DNA of 64,000 nt, from contig CP129487.1 in assembly GCA_030584025.1 (NCBI GenBank), positions 2,108,001 to 2,172,000 on the forward strand, read 5' to 3'. A program made the position numbers and the translations under genes. Under the pieces are notes generated by a model, which was not told the origin of the DNA, ran no database searches, and saw only the letters and a program-made list of their open reading frames with translations. The stretch comes from Cyclobacteriaceae bacterium (lineage in GTDB: Bacteria; Bacteroidota; Bacteroidia; Cytophagales; Cyclobacteriaceae). Of the stretch, positions 53,171 through 63,178 are shown one piece after another. The number at the start of each line of letters is the position of its first letter. Positions within the stretch are counted from its first letter, which is position 1.

Positions 53171-55108
53171 TCAGTTCCTAGGGGCAGCCGCCTGGGTCTT
53201 AAAGTCCTCGACAAACTGCTCAAACGGCATTGAACCCGCATCACCTTTACCATGTATGCGCACCGAAACCTTCTTCTCGGCTACTTCCTTCTCCCCAACA
53301 ATTAACATATAAGGTATTTTCTTAACCTCTGCATCGCGGATTTTACGTCCAATCTTTTCATCACGATCATCTAATAATCCCCTGATATCCATAGCCTTAA
53401 GGGTATTATAGATTTCTTCAGCATAAGCATTGAACCGCTCTGATATCGGCAATACCGCTATTTGATCGGGCGATAGCCAAAGCGGGAAGTTACCTCCACA
53501 ATGTTCTATCAACACGGCAACGAACCGCTCCAGTGAACCAAATGGCGCCCTGTGGATCATTACCGGCCTGTGGCGCTGATTGTCTGAACCCACATACTCC
53601 AACTCAAAACGCTGGGGTAATTGATAGTCGACTTGAATGGTCCCCAACTGCCAACTGCGGCCCAAGGCATCCTTCACCATGAAATCGAGTTTGGGGCCAT
53701 AGAAGGCCGCCTCCCCTTTTACGGCTACGGTTTTAAGGCCTCGTTCGTCAGCTGCTTCCTGAATTTCACGCTCTGCACGATCCCACAGTTCATCATCGCC
53801 AATGTACTTTTGCTTGTTTTCAGGGTCGCGCAATGAAACCTGTGCTGTATAGTTTTCAAAGCCCAGTGAGTTAAACACATGGAGCACCAGATCAATCACC
53901 TTAATAAACTCATCCTTCACCTGATCGGGGCGGCAGAAAATGTGTGCATCATCCTGCGTGAAGCCACGAACACGAGTCAAGCCATGTAGTTCACCGCTCT
54001 GTTCATACCGGTACACCGTACCGAATTCGGCAAGGCGTATTGGAAGATCTTTGTATGACCGGGGTTTTGAATTGTAGATCTCGCAATGGTGCGGGCAGTT
54101 CATGGGTTTGAGTAAGAACTCCTCTCCCTCATCTGGTGTATGAATAGGCTGAAAGGAATCTTTCCCATATTTCTCATAGTGGCCAGAAGTAACGTACAGG
54201 TTTTTACTTCCGATGTGTGGTGTAACCACCGGATCGTACCCGGCCTTTACCTGTGCTCTGCGCATGAATTGCTCAAGGCGTTCGCGAAGGATAGTACCTT
54301 TGGGCAACCAAAGCGGTAAGCCCATGCCCACCTTTTCAGAAAACGTAAACAACTCCAGCTCTTTACCAAGCTTGCGGTGATCGCGCTTTTTGGCTTCCTC
54401 CAAAAGATGAAGGTATTCTTCAAGCTCCTTCTGTTTTGGAAAGGTAATGCCGTAGATGCGGGTGAGCATCTTATTTTTCTCATTGCCACGCCAATAAGCA
54501 CCAGCAACGTTCAACAACTTAATGGCTTTAATAAAACCGGTATGCGGTATGTGCGGACCTTTACATAAATCCGTAAAGTTACCCTGCTCATAAAACGTAA
54601 TGGTTCCGTCCGTGAGCTCGCTGATCAGTTCAAGCTTGTATGGATCATTTTTCTTTGTAAAAAATTCAAGCGCTTCATTTTTGGTTACCTCACGTCTGGC
54701 GAATGAACTTTCCTTTTTGGCCAGCTCCTTCATTTTGCTTTCAAGTGCCGCCAAATCTTCTTCACCAAAAGGCTTATCACCCAAATCCACATCATAGTAA
54801 AATCCATTTTCGATAGGCGGACCAATGCCGAACTTTACACCGGGGTGCAGCGCTTCAAGTGCTTCGGCCATCAGGTGGGCAGAAGAATGCCAGAAAGCAT
54901 ATTTTCCTCCCCCATCATTCCAAGTCAGGATTTTTACAGCTGCATCTTTTTCGATGCTGCGCGAGAGATCCCGGATTTCTCCGTCTACTTCAATCGCCAA
55001 GGCATTTCGGGCAAGGCCTTCGCTGATACTCTTTGCAATGTCAATTCCCTTAACGCCAGATGGAAACTCACGAATGCTCCCGTCCGGCAAACTAATCTTA
55101 ATACTCAT
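53171..55108 (-). CDS. thrS: Threonine-tRNA ligase
   Basis: A 645-residue full-length ThrRS that charges tRNA-Thr. It has an N-terminal TGS domain (about 1-62), then the editing domain with HSSAHLMAEAL and CKGPHIPHTG. The class II catalytic core carries the zinc-site MNCPHHCEIY, TRVRGFTQDDAHIF and VMIHRAPFGSLERF. An anticodon-binding domain starts near LPISERFNAYAEEI. It is first in the thrS-infC-rpmI-rplT cluster, 110 bases before infC. No leader or T-box was seen. Confidence 0.97.
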   Translation of the reverse strand: MSIKISLPDGSIREFPSGVKGIDIAKSISEGLARNALAIEVDGEIRDLSRSIEKDAAVKILTWNDGGGKYAFWHSSAHLMAEALEALHPGVKFGIGPPIENGFYYDVDLGDKPFGEEDLAALESKMKELAKKESSFARREVTKNEALEFFTKKNDPYKLELISELTDGTITFYEQGNFTDLCKGPHIPHTGFIKAIKLLNVAGAYWRGNEKNKMLTRIYGITFPKQKELEEYLHLLEEAKKRDHRKLGKELELFTFSEKVGMGLPLWLPKGTILRERLEQFMRRAQVKAGYDPVVTPHIGSKNLYVTSGHYEKYGKDSFQPIHTPDEGEEFLLKPMNCPHHCEIYNSKPRSYKDLPIRLAEFGTVYRYEQSGELHGLTRVRGFTQDDAHIFCRPDQVKDEFIKVIDLVLHVFNSLGFENYTAQVSLRDPENKQKYIGDDELWDRAEREIQEAADERGLKTVAVKGEAAFYGPKLDFMVKDALGRSWQLGTIQVDYQLPQRFELEYVGSDNQRHRPVMIHRAPFGSLERFVAVLIEHCGGNFPLWLSPDQIAVLPISERFNAYAEEIYNTLKAMDIRGLLDDRDEKIGRKIRDAEVKKIPYMLIVGEKEVAEKKVSVRIHGKGDAGSMPFEQFVEDFKTQAAAPRN

Positions 55109-55152
55109 TTCGATTTTTTAAAAACAGGTGCAAATATAGGCAGCCCAGCGCT

Positions 55153-57660
55153 TTAAAGCTTGAATTGCGCGGTAAACAACACCCCGAATTTTCGGGCGCG
55201 GTCGTTTTCGAGGTAGCTCAGGCGGTGGACAAAATCTACACGCAAAAACTTAAAGATATTTTCAACACCATACCCCAATTCAATGTACGGCCGGTCGAGT
55301 GTTAAATTGCTGTTCCCCACCGGAAAGGGAAGCGGTTCGCTCATAGCCAGGTTTTCGTCATTCAAATCGCCATATATCACATTGGCCAAACCCGTCAGCC
55401 TCCACTTTAGCTTGCGCATCAAAGGAACACGGTTAAGCAAAAAGCCTTCGAAATACTGGCGGTACTGCAGCGATACAAAACGATCACTGAAAAACTCACC
55501 AAAGTTCATCAAACTGTAAATCACATCGGTATAGAACGGTGTTTCATTTCCAATGTGGAAGGATAACAGCGGGTATGGCAAGGTTCCGTTAATGTACTCT
55601 CCGGTAATGGTAGCTTTACCCGTTCCCAACGGACCCATGGGAAGTTTCTTTAAAATTGAAAACCTGTATTTATCGTATTCAAAATCACTTCCGCCAACAC
55701 CTTTTAATCCGCGCGTATAGCGCAACGTAATGATCGGCCACTTTTGGGCTCCCAGACTTACCCGTTCATTATCGTATTGCAAAAACAATTCATCACGCGC
55801 AAAGCGGGATTCGAGAATTACTTCTGCTGTTTGAAAATTCTGCTGCAGGGATGTAATGTCTCCGGGATTCGAATAGTACCCAAAATCAAAAACCGGCTTA
55901 AAGGTGTTATACCTTACGGCAATGCGCTGCGAAAAACCTTTGATCAACTCGCGCTGAAAATTAAAACGGCTCTCATCAAAGTAATACCCACGCCTGAAAA
56001 CCCCAAAGCGGGTAGCGGCAAGAAACAGGTAATCATCCGCCAGGTTTTCATCATCAATACCTACCCTGCCCAAATCACTTCGCACCCGAATGCTCATGGT
56101 GGTCCATCGCTTGCGATCAATAATGTGCTGAACAAAAGCTGAGTACTTTATTCGTTCATCATCAAAGCCATATCCTAACTGCGCACCAAAGCTTATCTTT
56201 TTACTAAAGGAATAATTTGTTTTAAATCCGGATTGAATGCGCACGCCTTCAATGTCGTTCAAGGCAACAAGACTCAGGTATGGCCCAACATCAACCTTAC
56301 CTACTTTCTTATATCCATTGATGAGGATTTTTACAATATCGATGTATGTTCTTACCACCGGAATGTGCTGAAGCGTATCGATCATTCGATAGACATTCTT
56401 TTCCGTTTCGGTAAGTGGATCGTGACGAAGTTTATTCCAATGATCTTCATCATTCATGTTGAGGATGTATCCTTCATCCAGTATAATTTGCTTCTCATAA
56501 AATTTCGGATCCTTTGGCTCATTCACCACAATATTTCTGTTGGAGGTGTAGAACTTAGCAAGCATTCCAGCCCATTGATCACGAATTTCCCCCGCATCCA
56601 CCAACACCCTGTTTTTAACCGGTATCCACGCGCCTCCTTCTGTTTTGGACAGCTCTTGTTGTATCTTGATTTTTTCAATAAAGTTCAGGTTCGCTTCTTT
56701 GCCTACGGTTACTTCAATCCGCTTAATAGCATATTCATTTTTGGTTATCCACATGGTGCCAGTAAAGGCTAGCGCTTGCGGACTTTTTGGAAAGAAATCC
56801 AATCGGTAACAGTAATCGCCATCCACGTCCAGGCTGTCCATCAGGTCATATTCATAGTACAACCTCCAGCCATCAGCTATTGGAGATACAAAATCCTTAT
56901 CGAGAATATTCAGCCAGTTTTTGTAAAAATTATATTCCTGAAAAGATGCGCCCACCAACTGGGCCATCAACGAACCATCCTCGAAACCGATGCCGCTGAT
57001 TTTCGTTTCCTTAATGTTCTCAAACTTCAACTCCGGGTTGTTGCGGTAATAAAATTTAGAAACACTTTCAGAAATGAATACAGGCAATACCGGTTTTCCA
57101 TCTTCACCCGCAATCTGTTGAATACTATCCATTACCTGCGTAATGCGTGAGATCAGTTTCTTCTCTTTGAATTTGTCGGTGATATTATCGACATCAATTT
57201 CAATTTTTGAATAGGAATCAAATTCATACGCACTGAGTTTACGCTTGTCGTTGAACTCTTTATTTTTTACCACATTGCGGAGCACCGCAAAAGCCGGGTT
57301 CTCGCCAGCCATAATAACAATATCGCGCAGGCGCGTCACTTCCTCCTCAAGCTGAAAATTGATTGTTTGCGTAATCCCCCTTTGTACCGCTTTTGTTCGG
57401 GGTTTATAGCCGATATAACTGGCTTGTAACGAATCAGTCGGGGAAGTTGTGCGCAATACATAGTTCCCATCAAAATCGGTAGTGGTGCCAATGCTGGTAC
57501 CTTTAAATACCACGTTGACAAAAGGAATCGGATCCCCGGAAAAAGCATCCGTAATCTTACCCCGGATAACGGTTTCCTGGGCAAGAATTACAGCCGGAAA
57601 AAGTATAAGCCAAACTAAGACCTTTAAACGGGTAGTCAGACGCACAATATTGGAGTACAC
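55153..57660 (-). CDS. DUF5686-type outer-membrane protein with carboxypeptidase-like regulatory domain
   Basis: An 835-residue exported protein (signal ends near VILAQ, residue 27). The first domain, about 30-115, is a carboxypeptidase-D-regulatory-like Ig domain (GKITDAFSGDPIPFVNVVFKG ... DFDGNYVL). The remainder is a large beta-rich barrel-like protein of the DUF5686 family, with NKEFNDKRKLSAYEFDSYSK and FPKSPQALAFTGTMWITKNEYAI as landmarks, ending in FGVLFTAQFKL. Function is unknown. It lies 44 bases upstream of thrS in the same direction. Confidence 0.85.
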   Translation of the reverse strand: MYSNIVRLTTRLKVLVWLILFPAVILAQETVIRGKITDAFSGDPIPFVNVVFKGTSIGTTTDFDGNYVLRTTSPTDSLQASYIGYKPRTKAVQRGITQTINFQLEEEVTRLRDIVIMAGENPAFAVLRNVVKNKEFNDKRKLSAYEFDSYSKIEIDVDNITDKFKEKKLISRITQVMDSIQQIAGEDGKPVLPVFISESVSKFYYRNNPELKFENIKETKISGIGFEDGSLMAQLVGASFQEYNFYKNWLNILDKDFVSPIADGWRLYYEYDLMDSLDVDGDYCYRLDFFPKSPQALAFTGTMWITKNEYAIKRIEVTVGKEANLNFIEKIKIQQELSKTEGGAWIPVKNRVLVDAGEIRDQWAGMLAKFYTSNRNIVVNEPKDPKFYEKQIILDEGYILNMNDEDHWNKLRHDPLTETEKNVYRMIDTLQHIPVVRTYIDIVKILINGYKKVGKVDVGPYLSLVALNDIEGVRIQSGFKTNYSFSKKISFGAQLGYGFDDERIKYSAFVQHIIDRKRWTTMSIRVRSDLGRVGIDDENLADDYLFLAATRFGVFRRGYYFDESRFNFQRELIKGFSQRIAVRYNTFKPVFDFGYYSNPGDITSLQQNFQTAEVILESRFARDELFLQYDNERVSLGAQKWPIITLRYTRGLKGVGGSDFEYDKYRFSILKKLPMGPLGTGKATITGEYINGTLPYPLLSFHIGNETPFYTDVIYSLMNFGEFFSDRFVSLQYRQYFEGFLLNRVPLMRKLKWRLTGLANVIYGDLNDENLAMSEPLPFPVGNSNLTLDRPYIELGYGVENIFKFLRVDFVHRLSYLENDRARKFGVLFTAQFKL

Positions 57661-57721
57661 ACGCAGTGGTTAACTTCAAAAATAATCAATTAAACTGTTT
57701 GAAACCGGAATAGGTTTCAGA

Positions 57722-58363
57722 TCACGAAATAATAATCTCTTCTTTTTCACCCAGAAACTGCGGATTTGTCTTAAAAACGTATAGATCCAAAACTGCCTTG
57801 GTGCGCGCAAAGTATTCGCGAACACGTACTTTAAGCGAGGATTCAAACTCCGGCTCAGCGGCTACCATAGCCACCGCATCAATGCCGTAATAATTGCTGA
57901 TGAATAACGCCCGGTAACTGTGAAAGGTCTGGGTAATGATCATGATTTTTTCCTGACCAAAAATTTCCTTGCTGCGCACCACCGAATCAAGCGTTCGTAA
58001 ACCGGCATAATCCAACGTAATGGAACGGGTAGGAACACCGCGTGCAACCAAGGCTTTCTGCATTTCAAGCGGCTCGTTATAGTAACGTGTGCGGTTGTCT
58101 CCGCTAACAATAAAGTGATCAATTTTACCAAGCTGGTACAGTTCGGACGCGCGATCCATCCGGTGTTCAAAAAAAGGATTTGACGCGCCCCCAACAAGCT
58201 TATGACTGGTACCCAAAACAAGCGCAACCCGGTGGTCACCTAATTGCTCAGCATCATAGAACACACGATCTTCTGTACTCTTGACTACCCAAATATTTGA
58301 GCCAATAAAAAAGAAAAGAAAAGTACTTACCAGAATATACAATACGCGCTTTGCCCGCTTCAT
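57722..58363 (-). CDS. SanA/YdcF-family (DUF218) membrane protein
   Basis: A 213-residue protein. The frame is open to 58426, which would overlap trmH; the ATG at 58363 begins MKRAKRVLYILVSTFLFFFIG, a single N-terminal membrane helix, and leaves a 31-base gap. DUF218 features follow: VALVLGTSHKLVGGASNPFFEHRMDRA-type region, FIVSGDNRTRYYNEP and MIITQTFHSYRALF. E. coli SanA affects envelope barrier function, but the biochemical role is not settled. It ends the etf-nupC-trmH operon. Confidence 0.85.
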   Translation of the reverse strand: MKRAKRVLYILVSTFLFFFIGSNIWVVKSTEDRVFYDAEQLGDHRVALVLGTSHKLVGGASNPFFEHRMDRASELYQLGKIDHFIVSGDNRTRYYNEPLEMQKALVARGVPTRSITLDYAGLRTLDSVVRSKEIFGQEKIMIITQTFHSYRALFISNYYGIDAVAMVAAEPEFESSLKVRVREYFARTKAVLDLYVFKTNPQFLGEKEEIIIS

Positions 58364-58394
58364 CGAGAGGAAATTAAAACCAACTGGCAGCAAG

Positions 58395-59084
58395 TTAAGG
58401 ATTTGTCCGGAGAAACTCCTTTTCAATTATTTCAGAACGCTTCACCATTTTTTTATACCAGGCCAGCCTGAGTTGATCCTTTTCTTCAACGCTTAGCCCA
58501 TAGTTTTCTTGTGCTGACTTGAGCTTTGAAATTGCAGCACTCAAACAAATGGCCACACTGGCAGAAATATTCAGACTTTCCGTAAACCCGTACATAGGAA
58601 TTTTTATCCGATGATCCGCATACGTTAATGCATATTCCGAAAGACCCTCCAGTTCATTGCCAAAAATAAAAGCCGCCTTACTGGCACAGGGATCAATGTC
58701 GTAAACCGATATACTTTCAGCACCCGGATCGGTGGCATACAGTGTATAGCCATTATCCTTCAATTGTCTAAAGCAAGCTTCCGTGTTGTTTTTGTTTTTT
58801 TGTTTGTATCGATGCAGGCTTAACCACTTGTACGATCCCTTCAACACGTACTTATTTACTTCATACTTCGTTGTATTCTCAATAATGTGAATATCCTGAA
58901 GGCCCATACACTCGCACGTGCGCAAGGCTGCACTGGCATTTTGCGATTGATAGATGTCTTCCAATACTACCGTAACTTGTTTGGTGCGTTCGGTTAATAC
59001 CTTTTCAGCAAATTCTTTCTTGTGCTCAGAAATATATTGAGCGAAATGTTCTAATAACAATTGTTCCTGCCGGGATAATGGCAT
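58395..59084 (-). CDS. SpoU/TrmH-family RNA methyltransferase
   Basis: A 229-residue SPOUT methyltransferase that 2'-O-methylates tRNA or rRNA. The frame extends to 59252, but the ATG at 59084, two bases after the nupC stop, gives a start MPLSRQEQLLLEHF that fits the family. Motif 1 is IYQSQNASAALRTCECMG, motif 2 is AAFIFGNELEGLS and motif 3 is ESLNISASVAICLSAAI. The target nucleotide (tRNA-Gly18-like or other) is not determined. It has a short C-terminal helical tail. Confidence 0.92.
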   Translation of the reverse strand: MPLSRQEQLLLEHFAQYISEHKKEFAEKVLTERTKQVTVVLEDIYQSQNASAALRTCECMGLQDIHIIENTTKYEVNKYVLKGSYKWLSLHRYKQKNKNNTEACFRQLKDNGYTLYATDPGAESISVYDIDPCASKAAFIFGNELEGLSEYALTYADHRIKIPMYGFTESLNISASVAICLSAAISKLKSAQENYGLSVEEKDQLRLAWYKKMVKRSEIIEKEFLRTNP

Positions 59085-59086
59085 AC

Positions 59087-60400
59087 TTAACTGAACAAAG
59101 CTCCTGCAATGGTAGCGGTCATCATGGTGGCCAGCGATGCTGCCATTAGTGCACGCAAACCAAGTCGTGATAAGTCGGATTGCCGATTGGGTGCCATGCT
59201 TCCAATACCCCCAATTTGAATGGCGATAGAACTGAAGTTGGCGAAGCCACAAAGCGCGTACGTAGAAATGATGATCGATTTCTCACTTAATACATTCATG
59301 GATTTCATTTCGGCAAGGCCGAGGTAAGCCACAAATTCATTGATTACTAATTTTTGACCAAGCAAGCTGCCGACATAAATGGTTTCCGACCATTCCACTC
59401 CCATGATAAAGGCAAACACCCGGAAAATCTGGCCAAAAATATACTGAAGAGAAAACCCGTTGAAGGCTCCGTTGGTAGTCGACTGAACCCATCCGTTTAA
59501 TCCCGTCCATGCACCGATTCCATCTACCAATATCCAGTTCAAGGCATAAATGATGGCGATAAACGCGAGCAGCATGCCACCGATATTCAGCGCCAGCTTA
59601 ATTCCATCTGATGCACCTGTTGCAAACGCATCAATCACGTTTACGCCAATGGAGTCTTTGCTTACGTTCAACTGCCGATCGATTTTTTCGGGTTCGTTTT
59701 CCGGTAAAAAAATTTTGGCCATCACAATAGCCGCGGGCGCATTCATGATGGAAGCAGACAACAGATAAGTCGCGAATTTTCCATACTCCTCCGGATTACC
59801 TCCACCTAAAAAGGTGATGTAAGCGCCCATTACACTGCCTGCAATCGTAGCCATCCCCCCCGTCATCAAACAGTGCAACTCCGATTGCGTCATTTTGGAA
59901 ATGAATGGACGAACCAGCAAGGGTGCTTCGGTTTGGCCCAAAAAAACATTGCCTGCTGCCGACAAACTTTCTGCACCTGACAAGCGCATGGTTTTGGTCA
60001 TGATCCAGGCAAAGCCGTAAACAATTTTCTGCAATACACCCAGGTAATACAATCCGGCTGTTACCGAAGAGAAAAAAATCACCATGGGAAGCGCCTGAAA
60101 GGCAAACAAAAATCCAAGTCCGTGGCGGGTGCCCTCCTGGTTATCGCTGTTGAATGCCAGATCACCAAACAAAAATTGAGCACCACGTGAAGCAAAACTC
60201 AGGAATGTAACAAAACCATCGCCCAAGGCGCTGAAACCTTGTTGCACCACAGTAACTTTTGAAATCAGCAGCGCGATAACGATTTGAAGTATAATGCCGG
60301 AAGTAACAAGTTTCCAGTCGACTTTTTTACGATACAGAGAAAAGGCAAAAGCAATGGCTATGATCACACCAATGCCTATCAATCCGCGCAGGTAATCCAT
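59087..60400 (-). CDS. nupC: Concentrative nucleoside transporter (NupC/CNT family)
   Basis: A 437-residue inner-membrane nucleoside symporter. The CNT signature is clear: GNVFLGQTEAPLLVRPFI, then MTGGMATIAGSVMGAYITFLGG, and YALCGFANFSSIAIQIGG near the end. About 8-10 hydrophobic segments plus re-entrant loops match the family. It couples uptake to Na+ or H+. It is downstream of etfBA and BFN genes and immediately upstream of trmH (2 bases). Confidence 0.93.
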   Translation of the reverse strand: MDYLRGLIGIGVIIAIAFAFSLYRKKVDWKLVTSGIILQIVIALLISKVTVVQQGFSALGDGFVTFLSFASRGAQFLFGDLAFNSDNQEGTRHGLGFLFAFQALPMVIFFSSVTAGLYYLGVLQKIVYGFAWIMTKTMRLSGAESLSAAGNVFLGQTEAPLLVRPFISKMTQSELHCLMTGGMATIAGSVMGAYITFLGGGNPEEYGKFATYLLSASIMNAPAAIVMAKIFLPENEPEKIDRQLNVSKDSIGVNVIDAFATGASDGIKLALNIGGMLLAFIAIIYALNWILVDGIGAWTGLNGWVQSTTNGAFNGFSLQYIFGQIFRVFAFIMGVEWSETIYVGSLLGQKLVINEFVAYLGLAEMKSMNVLSEKSIIISTYALCGFANFSSIAIQIGGIGSMAPNRQSDLSRLGLRALMAASLATMMTATIAGALFS

Positions 60401-60418
60401 TCTGTTGTCGGTTTAAGG

Positions 60419-61018
60419 CTAATTCCGTTTGCTCAACTCATCGCGGATTTTCGCAGCCCGCTCGTAATCTTCTTTATCGATGGCCTCTTTAAGAATTTCG
60501 TTCAGCTTATCTACGGAATAATTTTTCAAATCCTCTCCCTTACGCGAAACCGGTTCTTTTCTGGTGCGGCTCTTTTGTTCCACCTTTGGCTCGTCTTCTT
60601 CCTGTTCATCGGTAAGCACGATACCCGCTTCTGCCAGAATATTTTCGTACGTATAAATTGGCGAATCAAAACGAAGTCCGATAGCGATCGCATCGGAAGG
60701 TCGCGCGTCTATTTCTGAACGCTTCAGCCCATCGGAGCAAACAATCTTGGCAAAGAATACACCTTCTTTGAGATCAGAAATTACAATTTCTTCTACCGTA
60801 AAATGAAAGTTATTAGCAAACGACTTAAACAAGTCGTGCGTCATGGGCCGGTTCGGAATTATCTTTTCAATTTCAATGGCAATGGCCTGGGCCTCAAACA
60901 TTCCAATGATAATCGGCAGTCGCCTGTTTCCTTCGGTTTCGCCAAGCACAAGTGCAAAGGAGCCGGTTTGCGACTGGCTGGAGGAGAGGCCGAGAATTTC
61001 TAGCTTAATCTTCTTCAC
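60419..61018 (-). CDS. Bifunctional nuclease (BFN/DUF151) domain protein with UvrB/C motif
   Basis: A 199-residue protein. The N-terminal BFN/DUF151 domain (about 1-130) has LVLGETEGNRRLPIIIGMFEAQAIA, the EIDARPSDAIAIGLR motif and FFAKIV. A charged linker is followed by a UvrB/UvrC-type helical hairpin (about 165-199; LKEAIDKEDYERAAKIRDEL). The domain was described as a nuclease in plants, but the bacterial role is uncertain. It starts two bases after the etfA stop and precedes nupC by 18 bases. Confidence 0.9.
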   Translation of the reverse strand: MKKIKLEILGLSSSQSQTGSFALVLGETEGNRRLPIIIGMFEAQAIAIEIEKIIPNRPMTHDLFKSFANNFHFTVEEIVISDLKEGVFFAKIVCSDGLKRSEIDARPSDAIAIGLRFDSPIYTYENILAEAGIVLTDEQEEDEPKVEQKSRTRKEPVSRKGEDLKNYSVDKLNEILKEAIDKEDYERAAKIRDELSKRN

Positions 61019-61020
61019 AA

Positions 61021-61974
61021 TTACTTCGCAGCTTTGATTGCGTCATTCAATTTAGGCAAAATATCGAAAGCATCACCAACGATGCCATAATCTGCTGCTT
61101 TAAAAAATGGCGCCTCGGGATCTTTATTGATAACCACGATACACTTGGATGAATTTACCCCAGCCAAATGCTGAATGGCACCAGAGATGCCAACGGCTAT
61201 ATATAATTGAGGTGCAACTTTTACACCGGTTTGTCCTACGTGCTCATGGTGCGGTCTCCATCCCATATCTGAAACGGGCTTGCTACAACCGGTAGCGGCC
61301 CCCAATGTTTTAGCCAACGCTTCGATACTTCCCCAATGCTCAGGGCCTTTCATACCACGACCACCTGACACTACGATATTTGCTTCCGGAAGTAATACCT
61401 CACCGGTTGCTTTTTCAGATGATGTAATCTTAGTAGAAAAATCGGCATCGGAAAGCGAAGCCTGAAAAGCTGTAACAGAAGCCGGTGAACCTACTTCTTT
61501 CAGTTCAGCGGCATTCTTCTTAATACCAATTACTTTTTTCGGTTTTGTTAAGGATACATTGGCAAACGCCTTACCGGTGTAAATGCTGCGCTTAACCACA
61601 AATCCAGATGATGTATCAGGCAATTGCACCACATTGGAAGCCAGGCTCGCATCCAGTTTAGCAGCCACACGCGCACCAACCGGTGTACCCAATGATGAAT
61701 CAGCGAGAACCAACACATCAGCCTGTTCATCCTGAAATGCTTTTGCCAGTACAGCAGCATAGGCTTGTATTACGCCCTGAATCAATTTTTCATCGGCAGC
61801 ATGCAACACTTTTTTTGCACCGTACTTGCCCAGGTTCTCCAACTCGGCTTGTTCGGTTTGTCCGATGGCAATGGCTGTTACGTTTCCACCCATGGCGTGC
61901 GCAAATGCCACTGCCTCCAACGATGTCTTCTTAACTTTCCCTTCTGCACTCTCAACAAAAACTAAAATATTCAT
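61021..61974 (-). CDS. etfA: Electron transfer flavoprotein alpha subunit
   Basis: A 317-residue EtfA that with EtfB carries electrons from acyl-CoA dehydrogenases to the quinone pool. The N-terminal domain starts MNILVFVESAEGKVKKTSLEAVAFA. The C-terminal FAD-binding domain has SGGRGMKGPEHWGSIEAL, VGQTGVKVAPQLYIAVGISGAIQH and INKDPEAPFFKAADYGIVGD. It follows etfB by 40 bases and is complete. Confidence 0.96.
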   Translation of the reverse strand: MNILVFVESAEGKVKKTSLEAVAFAHAMGGNVTAIAIGQTEQAELENLGKYGAKKVLHAADEKLIQGVIQAYAAVLAKAFQDEQADVLVLADSSLGTPVGARVAAKLDASLASNVVQLPDTSSGFVVKRSIYTGKAFANVSLTKPKKVIGIKKNAAELKEVGSPASVTAFQASLSDADFSTKITSSEKATGEVLLPEANIVVSGGRGMKGPEHWGSIEALAKTLGAATGCSKPVSDMGWRPHHEHVGQTGVKVAPQLYIAVGISGAIQHLAGVNSSKCIVVINKDPEAPFFKAADYGIVGDAFDILPKLNDAIKAAK

Positions 61975-62014
61975 AATGTCAGTATCTAAAATTCAATTTT
62001 GTAATCGGTTACTC

Positions 62015-62752
62015 CTATAAAACCTTGGCTTCATTTTTCAGCAGCGTAACAAGTTCCTGCACATTATCGGCCGCAATCATTTTTACTGCACCTTTTGCAG
62101 GAGGCAATTCAAACTGTTGAAGTTTAACTCCGCTGTCGGTAGAAACCGGTTCTACCACTTTCAATGGTTTTGTGCGGGCCGACATGATGCCGCGCATATT
62201 TGGTATTTTCCATTCAGCAATCGGTTCCTGACAACCCGCTACAAACGGAAGATTAACTTCCAGGTATTCCTTTCCCCCTTCAATTTCTCTGGCCAACTTG
62301 GCTGTATTCCCTTCAATATCCAGTTTCATCACCGGTGAGATGGAAGGCATGCCCAACATCTCCCCTACAATGCCGTGTACAGCACCGCTGTTATAATCGA
62401 TTGATTCCCTGCCCATCAGTATCAAATCATAGCCACCATCCTTTGCTTGTGCCGCAATTTGCGAAGCCACAAAAAAAGAATCCGTTGGTTCCGCGTTAAC
62501 CCGGATGGCATCATCGGCACCAATGGCCAACGCTTTGCGGATAGTAGGCTCAGTATCAGCCTGTCCTACATTCAAAACGGTAATGGTGGCTCCGGAAGTT
62601 TCTTTTAACTCAACAGCACGCGCGAGCGCATAATCATCATACGGACCAATGATAAACTGAACACCGTTCGTATCGAACTTGGTGTTGTTATCTGTAAAAT
62701 TGATTTTCGATGTGGTATCGGGAACGTGGGAAATACAAACGAGAATTTTCAT
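62015..62752 (-). CDS. etfB: Electron transfer flavoprotein beta subunit
   Basis: EtfB of 245 residues from the ATG at 62752 (the frame is open a few codons more to 62767, but MKILVCISHVPDTTSKINF is the family start). GPYDDYALARAVELKE and LILMGRESIDYNSGAVHGIVGEMLG are hallmarks, and the C-terminal arm has MSARTKPLKVVEP. It binds AMP and pairs with EtfA encoded directly after it. It is the first gene of the etf-BFN-nupC-trmH-sanA operon. Confidence 0.95.
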   Translation of the reverse strand: MKILVCISHVPDTTSKINFTDNNTKFDTNGVQFIIGPYDDYALARAVELKETSGATITVLNVGQADTEPTIRKALAIGADDAIRVNAEPTDSFFVASQIAAQAKDGGYDLILMGRESIDYNSGAVHGIVGEMLGMPSISPVMKLDIEGNTAKLAREIEGGKEYLEVNLPFVAGCQEPIAEWKIPNMRGIMSARTKPLKVVEPVSTDSGVKLQQFELPPAKGAVKMIAADNVQELVTLLKNEAKVL

Positions 62753-62852
62753 CTTTTCAGCAAACAAAAAATTAATTGGACTACACTTTTCAAACGGGCT
62801 TCAAGATAAAGCATAAAATCCGAAATTTGGAAGGCCAAAAACCCAAAATAAA

Positions 62853-63176
62853 ATGAATTTGACGCGAATTGAGCAACTTTTGAAGTTTCTGGAAGAAGAG
62901 CCGAACGATGCCTTTTCGCTTTATGCCCTGGCGCTTGAGTATAAAAAAAGTAATTCGGCCGAAGCCGTGAAGTTGTTTAGGCAACTTTTAACCAACCACC
63001 CGGATTATTTACCTACCTATTACCAGGCTGGATTGATGATGGAAGAGTCTGGAAAAACGGATGATGCCCTTGAGCTTTACCAAAAAGGAATTGTATTAGC
63101 AAAAAAATTAAATGATGCGGCTACTCTGAAAGAACTGCAAGCCGCATACAATTTACTGCTGGATGAAGATGAATAA
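62853..63176 (+). CDS. Small tetratricopeptide-repeat protein
   Basis: A 107-residue, signal-less protein made of TPR-like helices: FLEEEPNDAFSLYALALEYKK, LTNHPDYLPTYYQAGLMMEESG and LELYQKGIVLAKKLNDAATLKEL. It is probably cytoplasmic and acts as a protein-protein interaction module. It is divergent from etfB (100 bases) and convergent with the M14-type gene (2 bases). No partner is evident. Confidence 0.85.
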   Translation: MNLTRIEQLLKFLEEEPNDAFSLYALALEYKKSNSAEAVKLFRQLLTNHPDYLPTYYQAGLMMEESGKTDDALELYQKGIVLAKKLNDAATLKELQAAYNLLLDEDE

Positions 63177-63178
63177 TC

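Noticed and set aside
57700..57719. 7-base-pair hairpin just after the sanA-like stop as a terminator
   Set aside because: The stem is short and is not followed by a U-tract on the minus strand.
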